DNA of 64,000 nt from Anaerococcus octavius (GTDB lineage Bacteria; Bacillota; Clostridia; Tissierellales; Peptoniphilaceae). The DNA lies in contig NZ_UFTA01000002.1 of assembly GCF_900445265.1 (NCBI RefSeq), positions 682,001 through 746,000 of the forward strand, read 5' to 3'. The notes beneath the pieces are model-generated. The model did no database searches. It was not told where the DNA came from and saw only the letters and a list, made by a program, of their open reading frames with translations. How positions within the stretch are numbered: position 1 is the stretch's first letter; each line of letters begins with the position of its first letter. The translations under genes and the position numbers were made by a program. Shown piece after piece: positions 9,440 through 19,270 of this stretch.

Positions 9440-10825
9440 ATGATACACCAATATAAGGCCAAAGGCTTTAATATAGTTTTAGATACATATAGTGGATCTG
9501 TGCATGCTGTTGATGATGTTACTTATGAAATTATTTCATTATATGAAGATCACTCAAAAGAAGAAATAAAAAATACTTTATCTACATATAATCTTACTGA
9601 TGATCAATTTTATGAAGCGTATAATGAAGTAAAAGAATTAGAACATGAAGGTATGTTATTTACCACAGATAATTTTTCTGATCTTGCAATAGATGTTACA
9701 AAAAGACCTACAAGTGTAAAAGCAATTTGTTTAAACGTTGCTCACACATGCAATCTTTCTTGTGAATATTGCTTTGCAAAAGGTGGTAAATACCATGGAC
9801 CAGATGCAATTATGACTATAGATACTGCTAAAGAAGCCATAGATTTTCTAATTGCAAATTCCGGTAATCACTACAACCTTGATGTAGATTTCTTTGGTGG
9901 AGAACCACTTATGAACTGGGATGTAGTTACTCAAACAGTTGATTATGCAAGAAGTCTTGAAGATAAATACAATAAGCATTTTAACTTTACCCTAACTACA
10001 AATGGTATGCTTTTAGATGATGATAAAATAGATTATTTAAATGAAAATATGAAAAATGTTGTTCTTTCCCTAGATGGAAGACAAGAAGTACATGATGAGT
10101 TTAGGAAAACTATCGGTGGTAAAGGTTCATTTGAAACAGTAGTACCAAAATTCCAAAACTTTGTAAATAAACGTGGTGATAAAGAATACTATATGCGTGG
10201 TACATATACCGCCAATAATCTAGATTTTACCGAAGATATAAAAACATATTTAAATTTAGGATTTAAAAGAACATCTCTAGAGCCAGTTGTAGGAAATAAA
10301 GATTCTGACTATGCTTTAAAAGATAAAGATCTAGAAATTTTATATAAACAATACGAAAAATTAGCAGATATGATAATGGAATCTATAGATAATAATGATG
10401 AATTTATTTTTTATCATTATATGATAGACTTAGAAAATGGTCCTTGTGCACACAAAAGACTATCAGGATGTGGTTCTGGAACAGAATATATAGCAGTTAC
10501 CCCTACTGGTACTTTATATCCTTGCCACCAATTTGTAGGAAATGATGACTTTGTTTTAGGAAATTTAGATGATGGTATTCTTCGTGATGATCTAGTAAAT
10601 CAATTTAAAACTTGTAACTGTTATTCTAAAGAAGAATGCAAAGGTTGCTGGGCTAATATGTACTGTTCAGGTGGATGTGCAGCCAATAATTACAATGCAA
10701 ATGGTGATATAAATAAGACCCACAATTACTCATGTAAATTATTTAGAAAAAGAATTGAAATGGCAATAGCAATTAAAATCTATGAATATATGAAAAACTC
10801 ACAAGAAAGTGAAGTTATAGCCTAA
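9440..10825 (+). CDS. scfB: thioether cross-link-forming SCIFF peptide maturase
   Basis: Radical-SAM/SPASM enzyme that forms sulfur-to-carbon thioether links in the ScfA peptide. The N-terminal part (about 1-90) resembles a peptide-recognition domain. The radical-SAM cluster motif is CNLSCEYC at residues 104-111. The C-terminal SPASM domain shows GPCAHKRLSGCGSG, LYPCHQFVG and CNCYSKEECKGCWANMYCSGGCAANN, cysteines for auxiliary iron-sulfur clusters. It has 461 residues, normal for the family. A TATAAT at 9410-9415 and GGAG before the ATG suggest it also has a promoter of its own beyond the scfA terminator. Confidence 0.95.
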   Translation: MIHQYKAKGFNIVLDTYSGSVHAVDDVTYEIISLYEDHSKEEIKNTLSTYNLTDDQFYEAYNEVKELEHEGMLFTTDNFSDLAIDVTKRPTSVKAICLNVAHTCNLSCEYCFAKGGKYHGPDAIMTIDTAKEAIDFLIANSGNHYNLDVDFFGGEPLMNWDVVTQTVDYARSLEDKYNKHFNFTLTTNGMLLDDDKIDYLNENMKNVVLSLDGRQEVHDEFRKTIGGKGSFETVVPKFQNFVNKRGDKEYYMRGTYTANNLDFTEDIKTYLNLGFKRTSLEPVVGNKDSDYALKDKDLEILYKQYEKLADMIMESIDNNDEFIFYHYMIDLENGPCAHKRLSGCGSGTEYIAVTPTGTLYPCHQFVGNDDFVLGNLDDGILRDDLVNQFKTCNCYSKEECKGCWANMYCSGGCAANNYNANGDINKTHNYSCKLFRKRIEMAIAIKIYEYMKNSQESEVIA

Positions 10826-10832
10826 AATTGTT

Positions 10833-10880
10833 AATACCTAGTAATATATTTGAATAATAAATATATTATTGGGTATTTTT
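10833..10880 (+). terminator. strong terminator after scfB
   Basis: A 19-base stem (10833-10851 with about 10859-10877, two wobble pairs) starting 8 bases after the scfB stop, ending in a T run (GGGTATTTTTATT). Confidence 0.85.
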
Positions 10881-10909
10881 ATTGTATAAATAATTTTGGG
10901 AGGGATATT

Positions 10910-11479
10910 ATGACAGATAACAACAAAAGAACATTTGAATCCGGCAACAATAATAAATCAGAAAAAAAGAATATTAAAGAAGATTTTGATAAAGCAGGAG
11001 AAAATATCAAAGAATCATTTGAGAATACAAATGATAATATTAAAAAAGAAGTTATCGAGGATAAAGATAGATTCGAAAGTGATGTTGAACATGCAAAAAC
11101 TAATGTTGAAAACGACTTCAATTATGTAAAAAATGAAAATAAAAATGAGATTGACCAAGCAAAAAATAAAATAGAAAGTGATGTAGACCACGCTAATACA
11201 GAAGTTAAAAATGATTTTGATGAATTAAATCATCATAAAGAAGATAAAGAAGCAAATAATGATGAAAAAGTTGATACTTCAGATTATAAAAGAGTAAATG
11301 CAGAAGGAGATAAAACTCACCATAACCATAAAAATAATTCCAAAGATGATATTAAGAACTCAAAAAATAAGGCTAGCGAAGATAAACCTTTTTATTCAAA
11401 CTGGTGGTTCTGGGTATTACTAGTAATTATTTTATGGGCAATTTGGTACTTTGGTTTTAGAAATCCAAATACAATTTAG
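10910..11479 (+). CDS. tail-anchored, highly charged helical protein
   Basis: I do not recognise a named family. The start is ATG 10910 (MTDNNKRTF) behind GGGAGGG; upstream codons in frame lack a ribosome site. Residues 1-150 are almost entirely charged and polar, with repeating units such as FESDVEHAKTNVENDF and IESDVDHANTEVKNDF that look like amphipathic helix or coiled coil, as in LEA-like or YtxH-like stress proteins. The last 25 residues hold one membrane segment (NWWFWVLLVIILWAIWYFGF) and a short tail, so the protein is probably a C-terminally anchored membrane protein. Its stop codon overlaps the end of convergent comF by 4 bases. Confidence 0.8.
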   Translation: MTDNNKRTFESGNNNKSEKKNIKEDFDKAGENIKESFENTNDNIKKEVIEDKDRFESDVEHAKTNVENDFNYVKNENKNEIDQAKNKIESDVDHANTEVKNDFDELNHHKEDKEANNDEKVDTSDYKRVNAEGDKTHHNHKNNSKDDIKNSKNKASEDKPFYSNWWFWVLLVIILWAIWYFGFRNPNTI

Positions 11480-12102
11480 TTAACCCTACGTTCAGAGGTG
11501 ATAGATAATACCTTCACCTCTTTTACTTTGTGATTTTCTAAAACTTTTATTATTTCATTAGCTGTATTTCCTGTAGTGATTAAATCATCTATTAAAAGAA
11601 CGGTTTTATTTGATAGGTTACCATTATAGTAAAAAGCATTTTCTAAGTTTTTAGACCTTTCATCTCTATTTAGATTATGTTGAGCTTTAGTATTTTTAAT
11701 TTTCTTAAAACCTTCTAAATATTGGCAAGGAACATCATTTATAAAATGATTAGTTATCATTTTTATATGATCAAATCCTCTATTATTTAAAGTATTCTTA
11801 GAACTAGGAGATGGTAAAATATAGTCACAGTCAAACAAATTATATTTTTTCCCATAATTGTATAGAATACTGGAAAAAAATTTAGCAAGTGAGGTATTAC
11901 GATTAAATTTATAATCTCCTATTAATTTTTTCATAAAGTCATTGTAAAAATATACTGTATGAGCTTCATACTTATCTAAAATAAAGCTATTTGCAACGTA
12001 ATCTAATTTTTTTAAGCAATCTTTGCACAAAAAATAATCATAAATTTCATTTTCTTTGCAAGAATAGCATATATTTTTATCTAAAAATAGAAAATCAATC
12101 AT
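11476..12102 (-). CDS. comF: ComF family phosphoribosyltransferase-like protein
   Basis: Homologue of the DNA-uptake protein ComFC. It carries an N-terminal four-cysteine zinc site (CYSC...CKDC, residues 12-29) and a C-terminal PRTase fold with VLLIDDLITTGNTANE. It has 208 residues, typical. It overlaps the recD2 end by 8 bases, so the two are coupled. ComF takes part in transformation or in recombination and repair. No ComFA helicase is adjacent. Confidence 0.9.
   Translation of the reverse strand: MIDFLFLDKNICYSCKENEIYDYFLCKDCLKKLDYVANSFILDKYEAHTVYFYNDFMKKLIGDYKFNRNTSLAKFFSSILYNYGKKYNLFDCDYILPSPSSKNTLNNRGFDHIKMITNHFINDVPCQYLEGFKKIKNTKAQHNLNRDERSKNLENAFYYNGNLSNKTVLLIDDLITTGNTANEIIKVLENHKVKEVKVLSITSERRVN
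11494..11524 (+). terminator. plus-strand terminator inside the comF 3' end
   Basis: AGAGGTGA (11494-11501) pairs with TCACCTCT (11514-11521) and is followed by TTT. It lies 15 bases past the stop of the plus-strand tail-anchored gene yet within comF coding sequence. It probably ends the plus-strand transcript. Confidence 0.6.
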
Positions 12103-14251
12103 TTTCTACATTCTCCATTTCATTTATCCAATAACTTAAGTTTGTATATCTCTGATTAGAAAAATTATTATCAACCATTTGTTTAATAATTCGTTTTTCA
12201 CCTACAAGCACAACTAGTTTTTTAGCACGAGTCACCCCTGTGTAAAGTAAATTTCTTGTTAAAAGCATGGGCGCAACCTGCATCATAGGTATTATAACAC
12301 AGTCAAATTCTGAACCTTGAGACTTATGAATTGTTATTGCGTATGATAAATCTAAATCTTTTATATCTTCTTTTTTATAAGTTACTACTGAACCATCATA
12401 AAATTCTACTTTTAGTTTCTCATCTTCTTGGTCAATTACATTTATAAAACCTATATCTCCGTTATAAACTCCCTCAGAATAAGTTAAGCTATTTTCTGCT
12501 ACTAAATCATAATTATTTCTAATCTGCATCACTTTATCATTAAGTTTAAAATTTTTTTCATTTATAACAATTTTTTTATCTGAAGGATTTAGAATATTTT
12601 GAATATTATTATTTATATTTGTAGATCCCCAAGCTGTTTTCTTACTAGGACAGAGAATCTGAATATCTTTTATCTTATCTAGACCATAGAATTTTGGCAA
12701 TCGATTATTTACTAAATCTGCTAAGACTTGACTAAAATTATTCTTATTTGCCTCTATAAAAAAGAAGTCTTTTCCTAATTCGTTTAATATAGGATACTCT
12801 CCCTTATTTATCTTATGAGCGTTTACTATTATATTTGACTTAAGACCCTGTCTAAATATTTTTTTTAGTTTTATTGTTTTTATGTCAGTATTGATTATAT
12901 CAGCTAAAACATTTCCAGGACCAACCGATGGCAACTGATTACTATCACCTACCATAATTAAGGCGGTATTTGGAGAAATTGCACTTATTAATGATTCCAT
13001 CAAATAAATATCAACCATACTCATTTCATCTACAATTATATAATCTTTATCTATTGGATTTTCTTCATTATATTCTGCTAAAGACTCATCTGGTTTTATA
13101 CCTAGCAATCTATGTATAGTATAAGCTTCATCTCCTGTAGATTCTTGTATCCTTTTTGCAGCTCTGCCAGTAGGTGCAAGTAATGAGTATGTCAAATCAT
13201 TATTATTTAATATTTTTTTTATAGCATTTATAATTGTGGTTTTACCAGTACCTGGTCCTCCGGTTATAACCATAAGCATATTTTTAAAAGCTTCTGTAAT
13301 TGCTGTCTGTTGTTCTTTTGAAAAAACACTGAGATCTTCGTCAATGTTTACATCAAATATATATTGACTATCTTTTTTTTGCTTTAAGGTCATTGCTATA
13401 TACTTTTCAGCCTTATAAAGAGATTTCTTATATACAAATTCTTCATCATTTATCTCAACTATATATAGCTTTCCAGTTATGCTATCTTTTTTAATTTGAT
13501 CACTAACTTCTATAGTATTTACTTTTAAAAGTTTACTAACTTTATTAATTAAAAAATCTTTCTTTATAGTTGTGTGACCGTTTAACTCCGATTCATAATT
13601 TAAAATATGACTTATACCAGCAGAAATCCTAAAGGCTGAGTTTGAATTTATTTGCATATTACGAGCTATATTATCAGCCATAGTAAATCCAACTCCACTT
13701 ATATCATCCACAAGTTTATAAGGATTCAATTTTATTATATCTATGGTATCCTCTCCATATAGCTTATATATTTTCATAGATAATTTATAAGAAATATTTA
13801 AACTTTGTAAATACAATAAGCTACTTCTAGAATCTTTTGTTTGCTCAGTCGTAAGTTTTATATCTTCTATCTTTTTTTTTCCTATACCTGATATAGTTTT
13901 TAATTTTTCAGGATCATTATATACAATATCTATTGAGTCTTCTCCAAACTCACTATATATTTGTTTTGCTGTTTTTCTACCTATGCCTTTTATATTTGCA
14001 TTTGATAGATAATTAATTATAGCATCCTTACCTGAAGGTTTTAATAATTTTATTGAGCTTACATTCATTTGTTCACCGTATTTATCATGATAAATAAGTT
14101 CACCTATTACTTCTACATTATCCCCTTGATCAAAAAAAGGCATAGTTCCAACACAAGTTATATCAGAATCAGATGTTTCTACAACAATAATGTTGTATCC
14201 ATTGTCTTCATTTCTATAAATTATGTTGGTAACTATGCCTTCTATTTTCAT
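12095..14251 (-). CDS. recD2: RecD2-like (YrrC) ATP-dependent 5'-3' DNA helicase
   Basis: Superfamily 1B helicase of the RecD2/YrrC type, which acts without RecBC. The N-terminal OB-like domain and helix-hairpin-helix region (ISGIGKKKIEDIK, DDISGVGFTMAD) span about residues 1-200. Helicase motifs are GGPGTGKTTI (Walker A, about residue 330), IIVDEMSMVD, GDSNQLPSVGPG and, near the C-terminus, YAITIHKSQGSEFD. It has 718 residues, the expected length. It sits 4 bases after murA and overlaps comF by 8 bases. It probably helps in replication-fork and mismatch repair. Confidence 0.95.
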   Translation of the reverse strand: MKIEGIVTNIIYRNEDNGYNIIVVETSDSDITCVGTMPFFDQGDNVEVIGELIYHDKYGEQMNVSSIKLLKPSGKDAIINYLSNANIKGIGRKTAKQIYSEFGEDSIDIVYNDPEKLKTISGIGKKKIEDIKLTTEQTKDSRSSLLYLQSLNISYKLSMKIYKLYGEDTIDIIKLNPYKLVDDISGVGFTMADNIARNMQINSNSAFRISAGISHILNYESELNGHTTIKKDFLINKVSKLLKVNTIEVSDQIKKDSITGKLYIVEINDEEFVYKKSLYKAEKYIAMTLKQKKDSQYIFDVNIDEDLSVFSKEQQTAITEAFKNMLMVITGGPGTGKTTIINAIKKILNNNDLTYSLLAPTGRAAKRIQESTGDEAYTIHRLLGIKPDESLAEYNEENPIDKDYIIVDEMSMVDIYLMESLISAISPNTALIMVGDSNQLPSVGPGNVLADIINTDIKTIKLKKIFRQGLKSNIIVNAHKINKGEYPILNELGKDFFFIEANKNNFSQVLADLVNNRLPKFYGLDKIKDIQILCPSKKTAWGSTNINNNIQNILNPSDKKIVINEKNFKLNDKVMQIRNNYDLVAENSLTYSEGVYNGDIGFINVIDQEDEKLKVEFYDGSVVTYKKEDIKDLDLSYAITIHKSQGSEFDCVIIPMMQVAPMLLTRNLLYTGVTRAKKLVVLVGEKRIIKQMVDNNFSNQRYTNLSYWINEMENVEND

Positions 14252-14255
14252 TTTA

Positions 14256-15530
14256 TTATATTTCTACTCTCTTGATATCTGCTCCAAGATTAGTAAATTT
14301 TTCTACTATATTACTATAACCACGATCAATATGGTATATATCAGAAACTCTAGTTTCACCTTCTGCAATCAAAGCTGCAATTACTAAAGCTGCTCCTGCT
14401 CTAAGATCTGTTGCACGTACATCTGCACCATGTAGTTTATCTACACCTACAATAGTAGCTCGATTACCACTTGTAGCAATCGCTGCTCCCATTTTATTTA
14501 ATTGTTCAACATGCATAAATCTATTTTCAAATACTGTTTCTTGGATTTTACTTTCTCCATCACAAATTGTCATTAACGCCATAAATTGAGCTTGAGCATC
14601 AGTTGGAAATCCTGGATAAGGAAGTGTTTGAATATTTGTTGGTTTAAGTTTCTTATTAACTTTAACTTTTATAATATCCTCATCGTCTATTTCATCAACT
14701 TCAGCACCCATTTCAATTAGTTTAGCAATAACCGGTCTAATATGAGAACCTATTACATTATTGATTGTAACATTACCTTTTGTCATAGCTGCAGCTATCA
14801 TATAACTTGCTGCTTCTATTCTATCAGGAATGATTGTATGGCGGGTACCTGTTAGTTTTTCTACTCCTTCTATAGTAATAGTAGATGTACCAGCTCCTTT
14901 AATTTTTGCTCCCATTTTTGATAAAAATGATGCAAGGTCAACTATTTCTGGTTCCTTTGCAGCATTTTCTATTGTGGTTACTCCGTTAGCTAAGGTTGCA
15001 GCCATCATTATATTTTGAGTAGCTCCTACTGATGGAAAGTCTAAATAAACTTCATTTCCAATTAATTTACCATCAGTTTTTATTGAAATTTCATCATCAT
15101 TTACTATATTAGTAGCACCTAGTGCCTCAAATCCTTTTAAATGTAAGTCTATGGGACGAGCTCCTATATTACATCCACCAGGAGCTTTTGTATAGGCTTC
15201 TTTAAATCTTGATAAAAGAGGTCCCATTACGACAAAAGATGCTCTCATCTTATCCATCAACTCAAAAGGAGTTTCACAAGTATTTAACTCTGATGAATCA
15301 ATTCTAACAGAATCTTCAGATATATACTCTACTTTTGAACCAAGATGTCTAAGAACTTCTATCATTATTTCTACATCTTTTAGATCTGGTACACCATCTA
15401 AGATTATTTCTTCTGTTCCCAATACACAGGCTGCAAGTATTGGCAATGCAGAATTTTTTGCACCTGAAATAGTAACTTCACCTTCTAAAGGACCACCACC
15501 ATTTATTACTAAAATTTCTTTTTTATCCAT
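14256..15530 (-). CDS. murA: UDP-N-acetylglucosamine 1-carboxyvinyltransferase
   Basis: First committed step of peptidoglycan synthesis: adds enolpyruvate from PEP to UDP-GlcNAc. Substrate residues K25 and N26 sit in SGAKNSALP, and the catalytic cysteine is C120 in APGGCNIGARP, so fosfomycin sensitivity is expected. It has 424 residues, normal. Low-GC Gram-positives often carry two MurA paralogues; only one is in this window. It lies 11 bases after upp and 4 bases before recD2 in one long operon. Confidence 0.96.
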   Translation of the reverse strand: MDKKEILVINGGGPLEGEVTISGAKNSALPILAACVLGTEEIILDGVPDLKDVEIMIEVLRHLGSKVEYISEDSVRIDSSELNTCETPFELMDKMRASFVVMGPLLSRFKEAYTKAPGGCNIGARPIDLHLKGFEALGATNIVNDDEISIKTDGKLIGNEVYLDFPSVGATQNIMMAATLANGVTTIENAAKEPEIVDLASFLSKMGAKIKGAGTSTITIEGVEKLTGTRHTIIPDRIEAASYMIAAAMTKGNVTINNVIGSHIRPVIAKLIEMGAEVDEIDDEDIIKVKVNKKLKPTNIQTLPYPGFPTDAQAQFMALMTICDGESKIQETVFENRFMHVEQLNKMGAAIATSGNRATIVGVDKLHGADVRATDLRAGAALVIAALIAEGETRVSDIYHIDRGYSNIVEKFTNLGADIKRVEI

Positions 15531-15541
15531 TTAATTTTCCT

Positions 15542-16174
15542 TTATTTTGTACCAAAAAGTCTGTCTCCAGCATCTCCTAAGCCTGGCACAATATAACTAT
15601 CTTCATTTAATCCTTTATCTAGCTGTGCTATATAAATATCAACATCGGGATGTTCTTTTTGTAATTTTTCAACACCCTCTGGAGCTGCAATGATGCTTAA
15701 AAGTTTTAAATCTTTGCATCCTTTTTCTTTTAATCTACCAATCGCATCACATGCTGAACCACCGGTAGCTAGCATTGGATCAACTACTATCATATCTCTA
15801 TTTTCAACATCTTTTGGTAATTTTGAATAATACTCAACTGGTAATAATGTTTCTTCATCACGATACATTCCGATATGACCAATCTTTGCTGCTGGCAATA
15901 CTTCAAGTACCCCATCAACCATGCCAAGACCAGCTCTTAAAATTGGAACTATACCTAATTTCTTACCAGAAATTCTATAACCTGTTGTTTTAGCAATCGG
16001 AGTTTCTAGTTCATATTCTTCTAATTCCAAGTCTTTTGTAGCTTCATAAGCTAGTATTATAGATATTTCTTTTATAATTGATCTAAACTCTGTAGCCCCA
16101 GTATTGCTATCACGTAGAATTGAAATCTTGTGTTTAATAACTGGGTGATCTAAAACATGTACATTTTCTTGCAT
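15542..16174 (-). CDS. upp: uracil phosphoribosyltransferase
   Basis: Salvages uracil to UMP with PRPP. The PRPP loop is [14 protein letters not shown], and the C-terminal uracil-binding signature [17 protein letters not shown] is complete. It has 210 residues, the standard length. AGGAGG lies 8 bases before the ATG. It sits between the Sua5 gene and murA, an arrangement seen in several Bacillota. Confidence 0.97.
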   Translation of the reverse strand: MQENVHVLDHPVIKHKISILRDSNTGATEFRSIIKEISIILAYEATKDLELEEYELETPIAKTTGYRISGKKLGIVPILRAGLGMVDGVLEVLPAAKIGHIGMYRDEETLLPVEYYSKLPKDVENRDMIVVDPMLATGGSACDAIGRLKEKGCKDLKLLSIIAAPEGVEKLQKEHPDVDIYIAQLDKGLNEDSYIVPGLGDAGDRLFGTK

Positions 16175-16182
16175 AATTCCTC

Positions 16183-17220
16183 CTAAAGATAAATTATATT
16201 ATTCGATGCGGATTTTTTCATTCTATTCATTATACTCTTACCCAAGTCCTTATCACTTACCCCCTCTGCAAGTATGATGTCCACACCAACATTATCCATC
16301 TCTCTAAGGGCAGTAAATAAAACATGACTCATATAAGATAAATTATCTCTGCTACCAAAAGATATTGTTTTAAAATCTTCAAAATTAGAAATAGAATCTT
16401 CAAAAGTAAGAACACCAACTTTTTGATTTTCTTCTTTATATTTTAAAGCTTTTTCTAACATTATTTTTGTAGCATTCTCACCTATAAAAACTTCCATTTT
16501 TGCATCTGGTGAATAGTGTCTATATTTTTGACCAGGTGATTTCGGTATTTTTTTATCACTAACTAAAGCATCGTCTAGGCTAATAGTTGGTATGATTTTT
16601 TTTAAATACTCATATGTAAAATATCCTGGTCTTAAAATAACAGGATTTTCTTCACTACAATCAATCACTGTTGACTCAATACCTATTTTACAAGATCCTC
16701 CATCTAAAATCATAGGAATCTTTCCATTTAGATCATGGAAAACATCTTTAGCTCTAGTAGGTGATGGTTTTCCAGAGGTATTGGCACTTGGAGCTGCTAT
16801 AGGTGTATTTGCTTGATCAATAAATTTTGATGCAATATCATCACTAGGCATTCTTATAGCAACGGTATCTAAGCCAGCCGTAACAGTATTTGGAACCAAA
16901 TCTGATTTTTTCATAATTAATGTAAGAGGACCTGGCCAGCAAACTTCCATTAATATTTTTGCATCCTCACTTATACTGTCTACTAAATTATATAGCATAT
17001 TATGATTTGAAATATGTAAAATTAATGGATTATCCGATGGTCTACCCTTTGCCCTAAATATTTTTTGGCAAGCTTGATCATTTAGACCATCTGCACCTAG
17101 TCCATAAACAGTTTCAGTAGGAAAAGCTACCAAATCTCCCTCGTTTATTATTTTTGCTGCGTCTTTTAGTATATCTTCATCTATATTTTCTTTGTTTAAG
17201 CTAAAAATCTTCGTAATCAT
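16183..17220 (-). CDS. L-threonylcarbamoyladenylate synthase, Sua5/YwlC type
   Basis: Makes threonylcarbamoyl-AMP from threonine, bicarbonate and ATP, the first step of t6A modification at position 37 of ANN-decoding tRNAs. The YrdC domain (about 1-205) shows [11 protein letters not shown] and [11 protein letters not shown]; a linker with [13 protein letters not shown] leads to the C-terminal Sua5 domain. The 345 residues identify the long Sua5/YwlC form, not short TsaC. Its first 20 bases overlap the end of the CDF transporter gene, so it is coupled to it. Confidence 0.95.
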   Translation of the reverse strand: MITKIFSLNKENIDEDILKDAAKIINEGDLVAFPTETVYGLGADGLNDQACQKIFRAKGRPSDNPLILHISNHNMLYNLVDSISEDAKILMEVCWPGPLTLIMKKSDLVPNTVTAGLDTVAIRMPSDDIASKFIDQANTPIAAPSANTSGKPSPTRAKDVFHDLNGKIPMILDGGSCKIGIESTVIDCSEENPVILRPGYFTYEYLKKIIPTISLDDALVSDKKIPKSPGQKYRHYSPDAKMEVFIGENATKIMLEKALKYKEENQKVGVLTFEDSISNFEDFKTISFGSRDNLSYMSHVLFTALREMDNVGVDIILAEGVSDKDLGKSIMNRMKKSASNNIIYL

Positions 17221-18196
17221 TTTTTGCCTGCGTTTCTATCTTTTCTATCTCAGCTTCTACTCTATCACTCATAATTAGAGAATAAGTAGGATCCATGTGA
17301 ATACTTAAATTCAATCCAGTTTCATCTTTTATTTTTCTTTGAATATCTGTTACAATTTTATGAGCTACTAGTAAAGATAAATTTTCTGCAATTTCTACAT
17401 CTACAGATCCTTCAAGATGACCTTTACCATATTCGTGGATTTGTAGGCTATGATAGCCTATAATAAAATCATTCGCTAATATTATTTTACCAACTTTATT
17501 TTCAATCTCTGAGTCGACCCTTTGTCCTAAAAGATAGGCAGAAGATTGTTTAAACAAATCAAGTCCAGGTTTAAATACAAAACATGCTAAAATAACACCC
17601 ATCAAAGCATCTACTTTTAGATTAAAGTACTTTTCAAGAAGTGCTCCTAAAATAATACCAGTTGTAGCTAAAATATCATTTCTAGCATCTGCCATAACAC
17701 CAAAATTAAGATCAGATTCTAAATTTCTATATAATTTTCTGTTTAAAAAATATATATAAAACTTAGCTACTATACTTAATACTAATACTATTATGGCTAT
17801 TGCTGTAAAGTTTGTTTGATTATCACCAGCATAATGATTAAGAGCATTGATAAATAATTTTGCTCCAACATACATAATTAAAATACCAACTAAAAGTGAT
17901 ATCAAACTTTCACTACGTCCATGGCCAAATGGATGTTCTTTATCTGCAGGTTTTTGGCTAACTTTTGATCCTACTAGTGCCATAATAGATACTATTGTAT
18001 CTGATAAGTTATTAAATCCATCATTAACTATAGCAGATGAATTTGTAGAAAATCCTACTATTAATTTAAAAATAACAAGTATAAGATTAATCACAATTCC
18101 TACTATAGAAGATAAAGAAATTAATTCTAGCCTTACTTCAGGTGTATCATAGTTTTTATAATCTTTAATAAATTTTTTGGCCAAAAAGTTAAACAA
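17201..18196 (-). CDS. cation diffusion facilitator family metal transporter
   Basis: Proton-coupled exporter of divalent metals such as zinc, manganese or iron. Six transmembrane helices occupy about residues 20-215. Metal site A is visible as NDGFNNLSD (helix 2) with matching MADARND (helix 5), next to the HPFGHGR loop. A cytoplasmic C-terminal dimer domain of about 90 residues contains HSLQIHEYGKGHLEGSVDVEI. It has 331 residues, typical. The metal cannot be named: the helix 2/helix 5 quartet appears to be ND/DD, closer to manganese-type than HD/HD zinc-type transporters. It starts 1 base after prfA ends. Confidence 0.92.
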   Translation of the reverse strand: MFNFLAKKFIKDYKNYDTPEVRLELISLSSIVGIVINLILVIFKLIVGFSTNSSAIVNDGFNNLSDTIVSIMALVGSKVSQKPADKEHPFGHGRSESLISLLVGILIMYVGAKLFINALNHYAGDNQTNFTAIAIIVLVLSIVAKFYIYFLNRKLYRNLESDLNFGVMADARNDILATTGIILGALLEKYFNLKVDALMGVILACFVFKPGLDLFKQSSAYLLGQRVDSEIENKVGKIILANDFIIGYHSLQIHEYGKGHLEGSVDVEIAENLSLLVAHKIVTDIQRKIKDETGLNLSIHMDPTYSLIMSDRVEAEIEKIETQAKNDYEDF

Positions 18197-18197
18197 A

Positions 18198-19268
18198 TTA
18201 TTCTCCTATTTGCTCAAGCTTTCTAGTTTGGTCTTCAGCAATTAACGAATCGATCATTTCTTCTATATTTCCATTTAAAAAATCATCCAATTGATAAATA
18301 GTTTTATTTATTCTATGATCAGTTATTCTTCCTTGTGGGAAATTGTAAGTTCTAATTCTTTCACTTCTATCACCAGTACCTACTTGTGACTTTCTATTAT
18401 CAGCTATTTCTTTATTTCTTTTTTCTTCCTCCAATTCATAAAGTCTAGCACGTAGAACCCTCATAGCTTTTTCTTTATTTTTTATCTGACTTTTCTCATC
18501 TTGGCAAGTTACTACAAGTCCGGTTGGTTCGTGAGTTAATCTTACTGCTGAGTCTGTTGTATTTACAGATTGTCCACCATTCCCACTTGATCTATATACA
18601 TCAACTCTTACATCATTGGGATCAATTTGTATATCTACATCATCAACTTCGGGTAATACTGCAACTGTAGCTGTAGATGTATGAATTCTACCACCAGATT
18701 CTGTTTCTGGTACACGTTGTACTCTATGAACTCCTGATTCATATTTTAATTTTGAGTAAGCCCCTTCACCTTTTACTACAAAAGTAGCTTCTTTTATACC
18801 ACCTACTCCTTGGCTAGCAATATCTATTTCTTCAGTTTTAAATCCAGCCTTATCAGCATACATATTATACATTCTATAAAGGTCACCAGCAAAAAGACCA
18901 GCTTCATCTCCACCAGCACCTGGACGGATTTCAACAATAACATCTTTCGTATCATTAGGATCTTTTGGAATTAATAATATTTTCATTTCTTCATTAAAAG
19001 ACTCAAGATTTTTCTTATTTTCATTGATTTCTTCTTTTAACATATCAAGCATATCGCTATCATTTGTTTCATTCATCAACTCTTGATTTTCCTCAATAGT
19101 TGCTTGAGCAGATAATATTTGCTCATATTTTTCAACTATTGGTTTTAATGAATTATATTCTCTAGAAATTTTTGTAAACTTATCTATATCAGACAATACT
19201 TCTGGATCTGCAAGTTTTAACTCCAAATCCTTATAATTATCTCTAATATGATCTAAATTTTCAAACAT
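18198..19268 (-). CDS. prfA: peptide chain release factor 1
   Basis: Reads UAA and UAG stop codons and triggers peptide release. The catalytic GGQ lies in [17 protein letters not shown] near residue 230. The codon-recognising PxT tripeptide is PET in [12 protein letters not shown], as in RF1 and not the SPF of RF2. It has 356 residues, standard. It is followed by the CDF gene and preceded 2 bases away by prmC, which methylates the GGQ glutamine. Confidence 0.97.
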   Translation of the reverse strand: MFENLDHIRDNYKDLELKLADPEVLSDIDKFTKISREYNSLKPIVEKYEQILSAQATIEENQELMNETNDSDMLDMLKEEINENKKNLESFNEEMKILLIPKDPNDTKDVIVEIRPGAGGDEAGLFAGDLYRMYNMYADKAGFKTEEIDIASQGVGGIKEATFVVKGEGAYSKLKYESGVHRVQRVPETESGGRIHTSTATVAVLPEVDDVDIQIDPNDVRVDVYRSSGNGGQSVNTTDSAVRLTHEPTGLVVTCQDEKSQIKNKEKAMRVLRARLYELEEEKRNKEIADNRKSQVGTGDRSERIRTYNFPQGRITDHRINKTIYQLDDFLNGNIEEMIDSLIAEDQTRKLEQIGE

Positions 19269-19270
19269 AT

